Assembly (NCBI GenBank): GCA_907163375.1
Contig: CAJQUW010014356.1
Coordinates: 167,343-231,342 of the forward strand
From: Prostheceraeus crozeri
Lineage: Eukaryota; Platyhelminthes; Polycladida; Euryleptidae
Reading direction: 5' to 3'
DNA: 64,000 nt
In this document: positions 51,881 to 63,870 of the stretch, in pieces
How positions within the stretch are numbered: the stretch's first letter is position 1
How the letters are laid out: each line of letters starts with the position of its first letter
Notes under the pieces: generated by a model
Database searches by the model: none
What the model was told of the DNA's origin: nothing
The model's input: only the letters and a program-made list of their open reading frames with translations
Position numbers and translations under genes: made by a program

Positions 51881-53309
51881 TGATTCCAAATCTGGTCTCT
51901 GTTTTCCCATCCGAGGCGTCGTTCACCCGCTAGAGCGATTTTCGTAAAAATTCTAACTCTGTCGTTTTTTCGCCAATGTCCAAAACAAAATGACGTCTCA
52001 CCTCTAAACGATGGCAGATGGGAACAAGCCGTGTCTTCCATTGAATTTGTCTCATTCCTAGCTTTCAAATGAGCTATTGCACGACTTTCTACAATCTCTA
52101 ACACCAAAGTTGGAAGTTTGACAGGAGGGGGGGGGGGGTCAGAACTTTTTCTCTCCGATTTTGCTGGAAAGAAGTTCCTAGACCCAAAAGTGGTCAAAAC
52201 GTCCGAATTTGCACTCCATTTTCCCATCCGAGCACTCCTTCATGTCGAAAAACGACTTTTCTCATCCCAAAACATCCAACACTTGACGTTTCCAACTCTG
52301 ACGTTTTCCTGCCATTTTCCTCCCTAAACCCAGGAAAATAGGACCAAACTGAGCTTTCCACTGCATTTGTCTCACTCTTAGTTTTCAAATGAGCTATCAC
52401 ACGACTTTCTACGATCTCTAACACCAAAGTTGGAAGATCGCTGCCGAGGGGGGAGGGTCAGAACTTTTTCTCTCCGATTTTGCTGGAAAGAAGTTCCTAG
52501 ACCAAAATTTCGCGTAGATTCCGAATCTTGCACTCCATTTTCCTATCCGAAAACTCCTTCATGACGAAAAACGACTTTTCTCATCCCAAAACATCCGAAA
52601 CCCGCCCTTTTCCAACTCTGACGTTTTCCTGCCATTTTCCTCCCTTAACCCAGGAAAATGGGACCAAACTGAGCTTTCCACTGCATTTTCTCACTCTTAG
52701 CTTTCAAATGAGCTATCACACGACTTTCTACGATCTCTAACACCAAAGTTGGAAGATCGCTGCCGAGGGGGGTGAGAACTTTTTCTCTCCGATTTTGCTG
52801 GAAACATCCTTCCTAACCCAAAAGTTAACGTAGATTCCGAATCTGGCCTCCGTTTTTCCATCCGAACCCTCCTTCTTGGTGAAAAACGACTTTTCTCATC
52901 CCAAAACATCCAACACCCGCCCTTTTCCTACTCTGCCGCTCCACTCCTTGCCTCTCAGGAAAACTCCTCCCGCCTTCCTTCCCCACCCAAAATTTCACGC
53001 AGATTCCAAATCTAAACTCCACTTTCACATCCAAACCCTCCTTTATGACGATTTCCAACTTTTCTCATCACAAACACCACCAACACCCACCCTTTTCTCA
53101 TTCTATCCCTCACACATTCCTATCACCTTCCTTCCCATCCCTTGCCTCACACTTCCTCCTTCCTTCCTTCCAGAGGGGGGGTAGGGACCCGTTTCCTCCT
53201 CTCGGACCCATTCCTCCCAACACATCCTTGGCGAACTCCCTGCCTTCCAGAGGGGGGGATGACTCATCCTTTCACATTTTGCACTTGAATTTGGGATGGG
53301 CTTACTACT
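51881..53309. repeat. Right terminal inverted repeat of the Polinton, expanded
   Basis: Complement of the left repeat, about 1.43 kb. It is longer because a block of about 310-330 bp is present nearly three times (listed next). Confidence 0.8.
52070..52800. repeat. Tandem block inside the right terminal repeat
   Basis: CAAATGAGCTAT(T/C)(G/A)CACGAC followed by TCTAACACCAAAGTTGGAAG and a G-run occurs at about 52070, 52385 and 52710. The left terminal repeat has one copy (about 33770-33850). Confidence 0.8.
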
Positions 53310-53315
53310 ACCGGA

Positions 53316-54959
53316 GGATTCCATCTTGAATTGACGACCACCTCAACAGCACAAAGTAAGTCTTCATCACATTTATTCTTGCCATTTCAATATCTAAATT
53401 CTAAACTACTGAATGGATTAGAATGAACACGAATTGCGTTTGCTCTAATTTATTTACCTACTCATGCTAGAAGTTTTTAACCTGCAATAGTTTATTTTTT
53501 GTGACATTTAGAAATTTACATCTAGGCCTACATAACAAAACACATGCAAAGTCGCATGATAGCTGGAATGTATTTATGATTCAATGAAATCATTGGCTTA
53601 GTGTATGAGTATCAAGTAACGAAAATGAAATCAGTCATGTTAATATATAAAGTATGCATGTATATTTTGCACATGCTGCCCACGCAGAGAAAATTGCTTC
53701 TTTGTATTTATGCTTCTATAAAAGTCCACAAGTATTTTTCATTCAACACCAAAAGCTTGAGCTATTAAGTATATGGTGCAAATCATTTAAGCAATATAAA
53801 CTGGTAACGGAACGTATTCCATCTTTTATTTATTTGCTTATCATTTCATTCCAAAATACAAATGGTAGGATCAATGGCATCAGATTATGATAGCAAATAC
53901 TGTAATATATTTCTTGACTTTACTTCATTGACTACAAAATACCATAAATTTCTTAACAATTCTAATTGTTCTAATTCTTATAATTCTGTTTTAATTCCAG
54001 CTCCCCTTCGAATGATGGATCAATTGTGGTTGCATCACACAGTTGCTATCAAATGCAAATTTTCAATGCCGTGGACATACTACAACAAGCAACAATTTTT
54101 CTAAGCAATGAGATCCAAGAGACGTGATGCAGATGACATAGTACTATGCCTTCTTTCCAATGTGATAAAACATTACTACTTTGACATATCTATTGTCTTT
54201 TGGCCGGAGAAATATATAGTGAGAATTTTAAGCAGATATCAGGGCATAGAAGATGAAATTTCTAATTATTGGATAATTTCTCCTTCTAGCGGTCAAGAAG
54301 CCTAGCGCTTTTCTGGAATAAACACATTGAAAGCTTCTTTAGCTGCAGTCATTTATCAGATAAATGAAATGTCGCTGGAACGCTTTAATTAATCATTGAA
54401 TGAAGTATGCGATATTGTGTGATGATGTTTTGGCAGCTGATATTCGAATACATGCAAAGATTTTGAAAATTGTTGAAACTTAATGTACAGGGGAGCCCTT
54501 TAAAGTAAAAGGAATACTCTGTGATTTCTTGGCCTCTGATTTCAAGCTGGAGGAATGCATTTTCTGTAAACCGACATTACAAGTTGCGTATGTGTCTGAT
54601 TATACTCTTAATTGATTATAGAAGCGATGTTTCAAAATGATGAACGTACAGAACGTTTAAGAGGATTTCCTTCTTTGTCATCCTGTCGCCGCAGTATTTT
54701 GTAAATTCACTATTGCTTTTGTGTACATGATCTTTGGACAAGGGGCAACAATCCAGATCACAAATTGACTTGATAATTGAAAATGCCAACCAGAAACCAA
54801 GAAAGCCAGCTCGCAAAATTTGCTTTTTGCCCCAACTAAGTTCCCCCGGAGTGTGCCATAATTTTCATGCAATTTCCATTCTAGGACTTTCTATGGTATT
54901 GTTAATTTCTATGTATCAGGGTAATTCATCTTCAGGGTGGGATACATGAGGTAAATATA
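53316..54959. other. Non-coding stretch right of the Polinton
   Basis: A donor-like AAAG/TAAGTC occurs about 45 bp after the insertion, but I cannot link it to an exon. Short ORFs here show no family features. Confidence 0.5.
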
Positions 54960-55136
54960 CAGTAGAACCTCCATATTACGGACACCGTCGGGACTGCGCC
55001 TTAGTGTCCGCATTTTAGAGGTGTCCGCAATATGGAGTTACCGGTGATGATACGAACATTATTCGGGACTGAGCTTAACTGTCAGTAATACGGAGGTGTC
55101 CGCTGTATAGAATGTCCCCAATAGGAGGTTCCACTG
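54960..55136. mobile_element. pogo/Tigger-type MITE, 177 bp
   Basis: Ends CAGTAGAACCTCC...GGAGGTTCCACTG, flanked by TA on both sides. The interior has several GGTGTCCGC/GCGGACACC-like words near both ends. No transposase. Confidence 0.85.
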
Positions 55137-56410
55137 TACATCGTTTTAACAATTGCCGTTATTTTCACTATTCGCCAATTGTATACTACAGTTTTTAGCT
55201 AACAGTCCAGGTGTTATATATCTAGGAGATATATTTCTATGGTCCATGATTTGCATGTAGAGATCATAGAATACTAACAATAGGAATCATGGCATGTAAT
55301 CATAATCATGCAGATATTTTTGGCCGCTACGCGGAGTCCTACATTCTAAGTCATCTGTAGATGCAAATTTGCCTATCGCAAGGGAAAAATCTGCGCATCC
55401 AATATCTAGGAGTCCATGGCTGAACTATAGACTTCTAAATTTCTCTGGACAGACAGGTTGATACTGATAGTGTGATTATATGCATAATCGTTTTGGAAAT
55501 ACGTAAATTACATATGTCCATTACTGTATCTTCTTGTTTTATATTATTAGTCACAGAATAATTATATCTCCATTGAAAATTAACTGGATACTGTGAAGTA
55601 TTTAGCCTACATTATTATTAAGTACCGTCCCGTACTCATGAATATGCCTAATTAATTTGAGTGTAAGGCATGTTTCGTTTAAAATATAATTCATTTTTTT
55701 CATAAACCTGTAGGTAAAATTCCCACGTATGATAACGAACATCTCAACAGACTATGCCTATTCTCGAATCTCTACCATTATCGGACAATGAAAAATTATT
55801 AAAATGATATTGATAAGTGTTAGTATTTGATTCTGCTGTGTTAGAATTAGATATCTGCTAGCTAATAACTTTGATTCTTGTTAAAAGATACCATTAACAT
55901 AGATCGGATTACTAGGATAATCGTTTTGTATTTGCTTTATATGAAGACTTATTAGTAAAATAACTTCAAATCCATACTTCGTTGTTATAGCTTCTTGTAG
56001 TTTTGAAATAGATGTACATCAAATCCAGAGAAATTAAATGTCATACTCGCAAGTTAGAAATTCGTGGACAGCCCAGTAACAGATTAGTAAGTTTACCTGA
56101 TTTAGGCCTATGCTAATTTTCTATTTAGTGTATATATTTTTCATCTCATTTTCGGCTACCGTTTCCGTCTGTAATTCTTTTTTTAAGATTGAATACAAGA
56201 ATATTTTTAAGCGAAGTTACGTTTTACATTCGGGGCGCGTTTACAATAAGATCAAAATCAGGGTTTCATTATGTTTTTGAATCTTTAAAATCGACGGATT
56301 GCATTTGAACCGCATAAATATTGAATTTTTAGCAATATCCAGGCTATTAAATTAACGGTATGCCTGTGATCAGATTATGATGATAAAAAGACAGTATCGC
56401 CAACTAAAAC
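55137..56410. other. Non-coding AT-rich stretch
   Basis: No gene recognised. I looked on the minus strand for the rest of the THAP/Kolobok-like gene and did not see it. Confidence 0.5.
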
Positions 56411-57364
56411 TTACCTCCCATCACCGACTAAAACTGCTGATCCATGCGAATTTACTGCTGCCGTCACATCATCAAGTTGAGTTCGATAACATTTCGTCAC
56501 AGTAGGTGAAATCCAATTACTTTGCGATTCATAGAATAACGACTTCGATGGAACAGACAAGTTCATTGTCTCAGAAATTTCACACAATGTTTGATATGTA
56601 TTACCGGACAGAATTGCTGCAGTTGGGAGGGCAATATTTCCTAAGTATATATTGGTATTGGGTAATTTACTTTGGGATTCCCAGAGACTCTCGTGACCTT
56701 GGATGCAACTTGTCTTAACTTTCACCACGGAACCGATTATTTGGCGTTCGGTTACGCCGCTTTCTAATGGAGAACCACATTGGTTACACCATTTAAACAA
56801 ATTCATCAAATTTGAATCGTAGACAAGATAACAGCTTTCATTAGCCAAAGTACAAGCCGTCACACCTAAGTCAGCGTCATATGAATCATCGTTTTCATCC
56901 GATGAGTAGGGGTCAAAATCATCGTCAAAATCATCATCAAAATCATCGTTCGACTTGTCAGATCTATCAGAATCAAAAATTTCAGAGTTTGAAGGATTAG
57001 TGATAAGTTGATGACCAGTTGAAGAAGAGGAATCACATTCCCGAGAAAGACGGGTAGATCTTGGTTTTGGTTTGGGAGTTGGATGGCTTGAAATGGGTAG
57101 ATGAAGAGTGGGAATCGCTGTTGATTTCAGTGGTCGTTTGCATTTAGGCTTGTCTTCTAGTTTCAAAAGATGATAATGAGTCTTTTCGAACGAATCTTCT
57201 GAAAAATGGTCACTGCAAATCACTGCATTAGATGTCGGATTGAAGTTTTTACGTCGTCACGCGTCTGTCCATTTCTTTCGGAGGCGCTTGTCTTTCGGAA
57301 AAGTAAACAGTCTTTTTCCTTTTCCTGAAGCCGTAGAGCAGCCGAATACAGCGCAATTTGGCAT
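56411..57364 (-). pseudogene. THAP-domain transposase-like gene (Kolobok-like), 5' part
   Basis: From ATG 57364 the text MPNCAVFGCSTASGKG opens a THAP zinc finger. TGA at 57259-57257 (codon 36) interrupts it where THAP domains usually have a (C/A)-R-R segment. The frame then continues NFNPTSNAVICSDHFSEDSF (the C-x2-H half of the finger) and IPTLHLP. A Ser/Asp-rich spacer follows (DDDFDDDFDPYSSDEND), then CNQCGSPLESG, SCIQGHESLWESQ, and a run ending AVNSHGSAVLVGDGR. That is followed at once by a consensus splice donor (GAG/GTAAGT, about 56412). The GDGR end matches the start of the catalytic block of THAP-bearing Kolobok-type transposases. The downstream exon with the rest of the DDE domain was not found, so this is probably a 3'-truncated copy. 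Confidence 0.6.
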
Positions 57365-57419
57365 CGCCGCGTCAATATGATAAATGATCGTGAGGTTATT
57401 GTGGGCTCCTACACGCGAC

Positions 57420-58791
57420 TAGGGTTTACAATCTCGAGCCGTTTTCTCAATCCCGGGATTTTCGAGACTGGCTAATCGCAATCCCGGGATCCCGGGATCT
57501 CGATCGAGATTTATATATACTGTATATGTTTTTAATCATTAAGTTTCAAGAAATATTTCAAATGACGATACGTGCTTGTAAAATGTATATCTTTCAACGT
57601 GAACTAAACAAACATCTACAATAGGTAAAACTAGTCAACTCGTAAAAAATATTGGCGAAGTAAGGTAAGACACTGAATTGTGTTATCACTCATTCTCGAC
57701 CGTAATTTCGTTAAGAACAAACCGGCCTCCGAGAATGCCCTTTCGGATTCTAACGAATGTTGAAGAAAAATCTATCAGTGCAATATCAACTGATGTGATA
57801 ATGAGTATTGGCAAAAGATTTTCTATATCTGTGTAAGCAACTGTCTGCACCATCTCAACAATCATGAAATGACAAGTAAAATGAAGTCTATTTTGTTAAT
57901 TTTTAAATTTGATGTAATATTAGCTGAGCTACCGCCAATTTTGTGTTTCGAAGACTTTCTGTCAACGGTACTCACTTATCAGTTGAGCATACATTCACTT
58001 AGAGAACAAATGCATTTTTTTGACATAACTTCTGAACCACTGGGTCGATTTTGATGAACGAAACGTTGTCTTCATCACAACAACAATATGAATACAACTG
58101 CAATGTCATTTTGTCGATAACTGATGATTTTTTTCAAATTGTCTTTCACCGTCAATTAATCACCGAGACACAATTCGTTGTCGATGTGTGAAAACCAACA
58201 CAGCGCAGCTGCAGTAGCAGTCCGGTGACCTGTCAATAGAGCGAATTCGGGAGACTCACTGGGTTGAATGACGGTTTCTCCGACGGTTTTTCCCTCAAAG
58301 ACCGCAAACCGCAAACCTAGCTCTGTCTGAACGAGCCTTGAACGGGCCTTTAGTCGTTATTTTAAATCGTTGTGATTTGTCTTTCAGCTATCAATTTACG
58401 AAGTATTTTCAGTTTACAGAAGCAATGCTAGTAGCAGTGTCATAACACTGTTTATTCAGCGTCTGAACGGTTTTGTGTCACGGCATTGATTTAGCCCAGA
58501 TTTCGCGCTGCTCCTCGGCATTAATGTCACGACACTAGTGTCATCGTGTGAACGAGGTTTACCAGCTGGCTCGGCAAATACAGCACATTGGCAATTTATC
58601 AACTTGGAACATAAAAAATTTAGATGCATTTTCAAAAAAGCCATTGACTCTCTTAACTATGTCACTTAGAAGGAACTCAGGGCCAATCTTTCAAATATCT
58701 CGAAATACCTCGAGATCTCGAAACGTAATCCCGGGATTTTTAATCTCGGAAATAGGGTCGAGATCCCGGGATTCCGGGATTGTAAACCCTA
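57420..58791. mobile_element. hAT element, 1372 bp, internally deleted
   Basis: Ends TAGGGTTTACAATCTCGAG...GGATTGTAAACCCTA with a perfect 8-bp target duplication CACGCGAC (57412-57419, 58792-58799). The subterminal regions are full of ATCCCGGGAT/TCTCGAGA palindromes. A hAT dimerisation relic lies inside. Confidence 0.85.
57648..57760 (-). pseudogene. hAT dimerisation-domain relic
   Basis: The minus strand reads SERAFSEAGLFLTKLRSRM then CLTLLRQYF, the conserved C-terminal block of hAT transposases. It is the only coding remnant in this element. Confidence 0.7.
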
Positions 58792-59316
58792 CACGCGACT
58801 CTCTGTTTGATTCGACATTGCATTGGTCGCATCTACGGCAGGCGTTCATCCGTTCAGCGAAGTGACGTCACACGTCACCAGTTAAAGCTATTTTTAGCGC
58901 TAACAACATCGCTAGCGCAAAAACGAATCGCCACTCATTGTTCTACTCGATAATAGCTTTCATTTCAGCCCATGTTGTAAAATGCGTGGAATTCCCCTTT
59001 AAGGTTACATACAACTCTTCCTTTCTAGGAAACCGAAGCGCGCGCAGGTGAATCTAATTCTGTGATAATAATGTGTCCTCTTCACCAATGAGAACAGTTA
59101 CTCCATGGTTACAAATGTGCGCGGTGCACCGGTTATTTTACTAGCACCGGTTCTCGAGCCGGTGCACCGAAACGAACTTTGAAATCATAACTCATTTAAT
59201 CTGTTATCTTAGTCACATCAAAATGGGAATGAAAAATATTTCAAACTTTCATTACAGTTGATTATTAATTGAGAACATTATTCAATTCTGTTTATCAATT
59301 CAATTCAAACTTTTAA
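58792..59316. other. Non-coding stretch
   Basis: Contains a GGTGCACCGG/CCGGTGCACC inverted pair near 59120-59170. No gene recognised. Confidence 0.5.
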
Positions 59317-60118
59317 TTGCTCTATCAAAAAATTCAAAAAAGCGATTCTGAGAGTTCCATACTTAATGGATATCATGATGTGTTGAGATGGACGGAGGAC
59401 AACTTTATGACCATCAAAGAAGAAAAGTGCAAACAAATGTTTATTTCAAAAAGCCGACAGCATGATTTATCTCTGTACAGTCTCTCTGGTATTCATGTAG
59501 TATCCACCATGAAATTCCTTGGAGTTATTTTATGAATTTCTCAAGTGGGACACGCACGTTTTCAGCACAACGAAGATGGCTTCCTCTCGTTTGTCAGTTT
59601 TGCGGAGGCTGAAGCCTTTTCTTTCAAAAAGTGATCTAGTTTTGGTATATAATGCTTCTATCAGAAGTATTATTGAACATGCTTCACCTGTGCTGGCTAA
59701 TATCAGCGTTTCATCTTCGAAGCGGTTTGAAAGCGTTCAAAATAGGGCCCATCGAATAATTTGCGGTTCATCGAGGTGTCAATGCTGCAACTTTCTGCCG
59801 TTGGAATATCGCCATGTGCATCAATGAACTTGTTTAGAGCTTTATTGCTTGATGAAGATCATCCACTCCATTACCTGGCTCCTGAAATGAATCCCTACTC
59901 ACAAACACTTCGTGTGCCGCAGTGCACAATAAAAATGAGGCAACAATCATTCCTTCTTTCAATGATTCGTGCCTATTATCGTGGTTTGTTCTAATCTGAC
60001 AGTTTGTATTTGTTATTGACTTGTGAATTTTATATGTGTAATTTTTTCCTGAATTTTGGCCTCATGATTTTCAGTATTGAGGCATTCTAAATATAACACG
60101 CTTGTTATTATTATTATC
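59317..60118 (+). pseudogene. LINE 3' end (jockey/CR1-like), 5'-truncated
   Basis: Three overlapping plus-strand frames give the region after the RT palm: LRWTEDNFMTIKEEKCKQMF, FLGVIL, then SSRLSVLRRLKPFLSKSD, RSIIEHASPVLANIS and FESVQNRAHRIICG, followed by HYLAPEMNPYS and LLSMIRAYYRGLF with a stop at 59994. Frame changes near 59520 and 59770. A 3'UTR of about 120 bp ends in a (TTA)n-like tail (CTTGTTATTATTATTATCAT). Typical dead-on-arrival LINE copy. Confidence 0.7.
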
Positions 60119-62127
60119 ATAGAAATGAACGTTCTTGAAAATCACGGCTACATAAACCTACATAAATCACGGCAAAAGCACACTTCCTGATGCTGAGAAA
60201 AATGTGAAAGAGTGACGAAAATTAGATAATTGAAGTTCATGATAAATCTTTCTAGGCCACGAAATCTCAATTCCCGCGACCTCAGAATTTTGGAATCTCA
60301 TGATGAATACTGCGCAACCTGTTGTTCCTCCTCTTGATAAGATATAGGCTATCTCAGCATTCCAGTGGTCAGTGATCCGACCACGATAGACTTATTCATT
60401 ATGCGGCATCGGCAGACTGCTTGAAGAGGGAGCAATGTCGAGATGTTGACCTTGCATAGTGCATGTAAATTGCAGACATCGGTGAATTGTTGCGAATATT
60501 CCTACATCTACAGGTATTCGTGTACAGGCATTTTGGAAAGGAATCTAAAATAAACTCTTCCTTTTGATATGCATAATTTTAATAGAGTAAATAAAATCCC
60601 ACCGATTCGCCCGGCATGTAGAAAGACTTGTAATCTGGCGTGATTTTTAAGATTTTTTGTTGCGTGTCTTCATGTACCGTATTTCTTTGAATAAGGGACG
60701 CCCTCGAATAAGAGACGCATCCGTGAGAGGAAAAAATTTAATATGAGACGCCCTTGAATAAGAGACGCATGTACAAAAAATAGACTGCTATAGACATATT
60801 ACATGCAAGCTATTGTAATGTGGTAGCTACATCCGCCTGAGCGATTATTAGGCCTACTTATCTTAGTAAAATAAGTCAGTCTACTAGTAAATACCGTGTA
60901 TCATGACCAATATTGTATAATATATAAGGCTTCTTGTTGTTGTACATGCAGTACATGCATGTTGTACATCCGTACATGCAGGCCTACTTAAGGTTACTTC
61001 ATCTACTATTTAAGGAGGCATTATACGGTAGTTTCCTTTGCATTTGGAGTCATGTACCGGTCGGTAACTTTTGCTGCAAATACTACTTGATTATCATCGG
61101 TATTTTCGTTTCGGTAAATTCAGATCTAGTCTACATGTATAGTGGCCAACATGTACTGGTATATGAATGTATTAGATGAGTCTACAAGATATGCTATTAC
61201 AAACCATAAAACTCCTTTCATTTCCAAAATATCTGAAAATGATAATTATTATCCGTGCCATATCGTATAAACACATGTGCTTAAGCGCCCTGAAACTGAA
61301 GTGGGCGCACCAGTAAAAATTCACTAAAAATGCACTGAAATATCGGTAATCTGTGCTTAATCTATAACGGCACAATTTATGTAATCGTAAGGGTTGAAGA
61401 AACTTGGAAAAAGTAACAACAAAAGTTGAATGGGAAATGAATTGCTATCAGACATTAAGCAGAGAGCCACGGAAAGTCGAATGGCTGGGAAGGGGCCACA
61501 GACCATGCAAGGTTGAGAACCACTTGTCTATCCTGTGATGTACCGACATATAAGATACCTTCGAGAGCGAATCGAATAGCTAGCACATGTTGTAAGAATT
61601 CCAATTAGTAAACGACTACACATGTGGGTAGACGGTCCATGGGTCGCACTAATTTGAAAGCATTTTGTCGACTTTTTGCGTCAGAGCTCTCAGAGTTGAT
61701 GAGGAGAACATCTGTTAACCCTTTAGGCCCGGCTATATGAAAATTTTCAGCTCTCTATTCCGGCTATATTTGGCAAAAGTATCAAGTATCAAAATAATCA
61801 AGTTTAGTTATCAAAGGAAGGGAAAACGAATATTTCCATCCAAAAGTCACATCTTATTGACAGCAAAATGGCATGCAAAACTATAAAAATTCACACATCT
61901 GAAGACTCAGAGATTAGCATGATAAGTTCAAAACAATCATCCATATGGAGTCCTGGATTATTGGGACACCCAGTGCAATAATACCGCGAAGCACTTACTC
62001 TTGTTCCTGGAGCTGCTTGTTGCCTACACCATGTGCACGGTCTTGTAGGACGCGGTGTCGTGGCAGTTGATGGTATCTTTCTGAGAGTGCTGAATTATCG
62101 ATCGTCGTGGATTTCTTGGTTGACTAA
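60119..62127. other. Non-coding stretch
   Basis: 2 kb without a supported gene. It includes a short block of GAATAAG(G/A)GACGC repeats (60679-60776) and a lone TTAACCCTTTAGGCCCGG (about 61716), which looks like one piggyBac-type end without a partner. Confidence 0.5.
60679..60776. repeat. Dispersed-repeat block, GAATAAGRGACGC units
   Basis: Four copies of TTGAATAAGGGACGCC-like units, some truncated, within 100 bp. It resembles the subterminal part of a DNA-transposon MITE; ends not identified. Confidence 0.45.
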
Positions 62128-62340
62128 GGGCCAATTCACCGATCGTATAACAAGTGTTATGACAAGTAACAAGTAATGAGTAAACAGTAACGCTGTTCAC
62201 GGACATAACAAGCTAACAAGTTAATAAGTAAATTATAACAAGCGAATTATAACAAGTAAATAGTATCATAACAAGTGTTTCAATTCACCGATGTAATTTG
62301 ACAAGTTGTTTTCTTGTCAAAATAGATTGATTTATAACGG
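62128..62340. mobile_element. Likely left end of a PIF/Harbinger element
   Basis: GGGCCAATTCACCGATCG begins at 62128 after TAA, and CAATTCACCGAT recurs at about 62281. About ten copies of TAACAAGT-type words fill the space, probable transposase binding repeats. It lies just upstream of the HARBI1-like gene. The right end is not in the window. Confidence 0.5.
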
Positions 62341-62384
62341 GTCTCAGAAGCTCCGTCATAACTTCATTCCTCCTAATTTTCACT

Positions 62385-63488
62385 ATGTTGTCGGAAGAAA
62401 ACCCTCATTCTAGGCAGCGTGAGAGAATAAATTTTCACTTATGTGCGGGAGAATTTAAGGAACGGTTTTTGCTTTTCTGCTACAGAAGTAGAAGAACTGT
62501 TAAAGGATCTAGGTCCGAAATTAAGAAACACGAGATGTTCCTCACAGGGGCTTCAACCCCATCATCGACTTTTAATAGCATTACGATTTTACGCTAGTGG
62601 CGACTTTTGCTACTCGGTGGGAGATACTCATGGGGTTTCGAAAGTAGCGGTCCATGCTTGCATTGAAAAGGTAACGGATGCGATCAACGAGATCTACTTG
62701 AAAGAGGTGGTCTGTTGGCCATCTTCTGAATCAGAGAGGATGGGGATTGCATCCGCTTTCCATTTGGTGAATCAATTCCCAGCTGTCTGCGGTGCGATTG
62801 ACGGGACTCTAATCCCAATTCAAACGCCAGTGTCAAACGAGTGGCAATTCGTGGACAGAAAAGGCACGCATTCCTTGAATGTTCTTGCAGTGGCGGGTCC
62901 TAATTATCTCTTTTACAATGTCAATGCCGACTTCCCGGGTTCTCTCCATGATGCTCGTATCCTCCGCGAAGGAAAAATGTACAGGTATGCCATTGATCGT
63001 AAAATACTTATATTTAGAGACTTTTAATTTCAATTATCTTTTGTTTCAGACGCTTCGAAAATGGATGGCGACCGTTCCCCAATGCCGTATTGTTAGGAGA
63101 CAGTGCGTATCCGCTCTTGGATTGGCTCATGTGCGAAATTCGCAAACCAGGAGAGAGTATTACATTTCCTGAGAGGCACTTCAATAAATCACTCCGAAGA
63201 ATTCGTCTGATTGTTGAAAGGGCTTTCGGAATTCTTAAGAATAGGTTCCAGTGCTTAAAATTCATTCGAGTTAGAAGCCCTGAAAAAGCCGCCAGAATTA
63301 TTAATTCTTGTTTTGCATTACATAACATAATAATGTCATCGCAACCAGCGACAGATGATGAAATACCGATTGAACCAACAGTTGTGGACAATGATACACC
63401 TGAGAGCAATCCTCCACCGGGAACAAGTGCCCAACGAAGAGACGGCCTAGCTCGCCGTAATAGGATTCTTCAGACATTTTCTCATTAA
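62385..63488 (+). pseudogene. PIF/Harbinger nuclease (HARBI1-like), one frameshift
   Basis: Starts at ATG 62385 (RERINFHLCAGEFKERF, the usual N-terminal helical start), shifts frame near 62465, then continues FSATEVEELLKDLGPKLR, HRLLIALRFYASGDF and a helix-turn-helix (VGDTHGVSKVAVHACIEKV). Catalytic motifs: CGAIDGTLIPI (first Asp), FPGSLHDARIL (second Asp), and after an intron LLGDSAYPLLDWLM with IVERAFGILKNRF for the third acidic site. An intron with good sites (CAG/GTATGC; TTTTGTTTCAG) spans 62985-63049 and keeps the frame. The C-terminal tail is acidic/proline-rich to the stop at 63488. Apart from the single frameshift the gene looks complete (about 330 residues, normal for the family). 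Confidence 0.8.
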
Positions 63489-63870
63489 ACCAAGAACTTT
63501 CTTATTTTAGATCTTTTATGAATAGAATGCTATTGGAAGAAAATTTCTGTTTCATTTTAATAAAAATAGGTTGATAGCAATACCTGTAGTTATACATGTA
63601 TAGTGGCATGTTTTACTTAATACTTTAATACTTAATAAAGTAGCAATCGAAAATGCGCCAGTCTCAGCTTTTTAAAGGAACTGCAGGTGGGAGTGATATA
63701 TTGTATTTCATGTTTGGTTTTAAAACGTTATTATAGCATTCAATGAAAGACGACCCTAAATATACTTATGCGAAATTATTATACAATGATGTAAATTAAG
63801 ATAAATAAAGCAAAAACAAACCGCATCGATTCACTATTAAATTATTGCATAATAATCACTAAAACAAAAA
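63489..63870. other. Non-coding stretch between convergent Harbinger genes
   Basis: Contains AATAAA-type signals (about 63558) for the nuclease gene; no ORF. Confidence 0.5.

Larger units (their letters stand above)
33242..53309. mobile_element. Complete Polinton/Maverick-type element, 20,068 bp
   Basis: Begins AGTAGTAAGCCCATCCC and ends with its complement GGGATGGGCTTACTACT, so the ends are 5'-AG...CT-3' as in Polintons. A perfect 6-bp target duplication ACCGGA flanks it (33236-33241, 53310-53315). Long terminal inverted repeats (about 0.8 kb left, 1.4 kb right) share a complex, non-simple sequence. Inside is a family-B DNA polymerase with zinc fingers plus about ten smaller genes. Genes on the left half run plus, those on the right half run minus, converging near 46-46.9 kb. 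Canonical integrase, FtsK-type ATPase, adenain-type protease and capsid genes were not recognised. Two later insertions break it (36707-37769 and about 43408-44990). These elements are virus-like and integrate with a retroviral-type integrase, so this copy was either mobilised in trans or uses unrecognised proteins. Confidence 0.85.

Noticed and set aside
61715-61740. TTAACCCTTTAGGCCCGG as a piggyBac end
   Set aside because: No complementary end with TTAA in the window.
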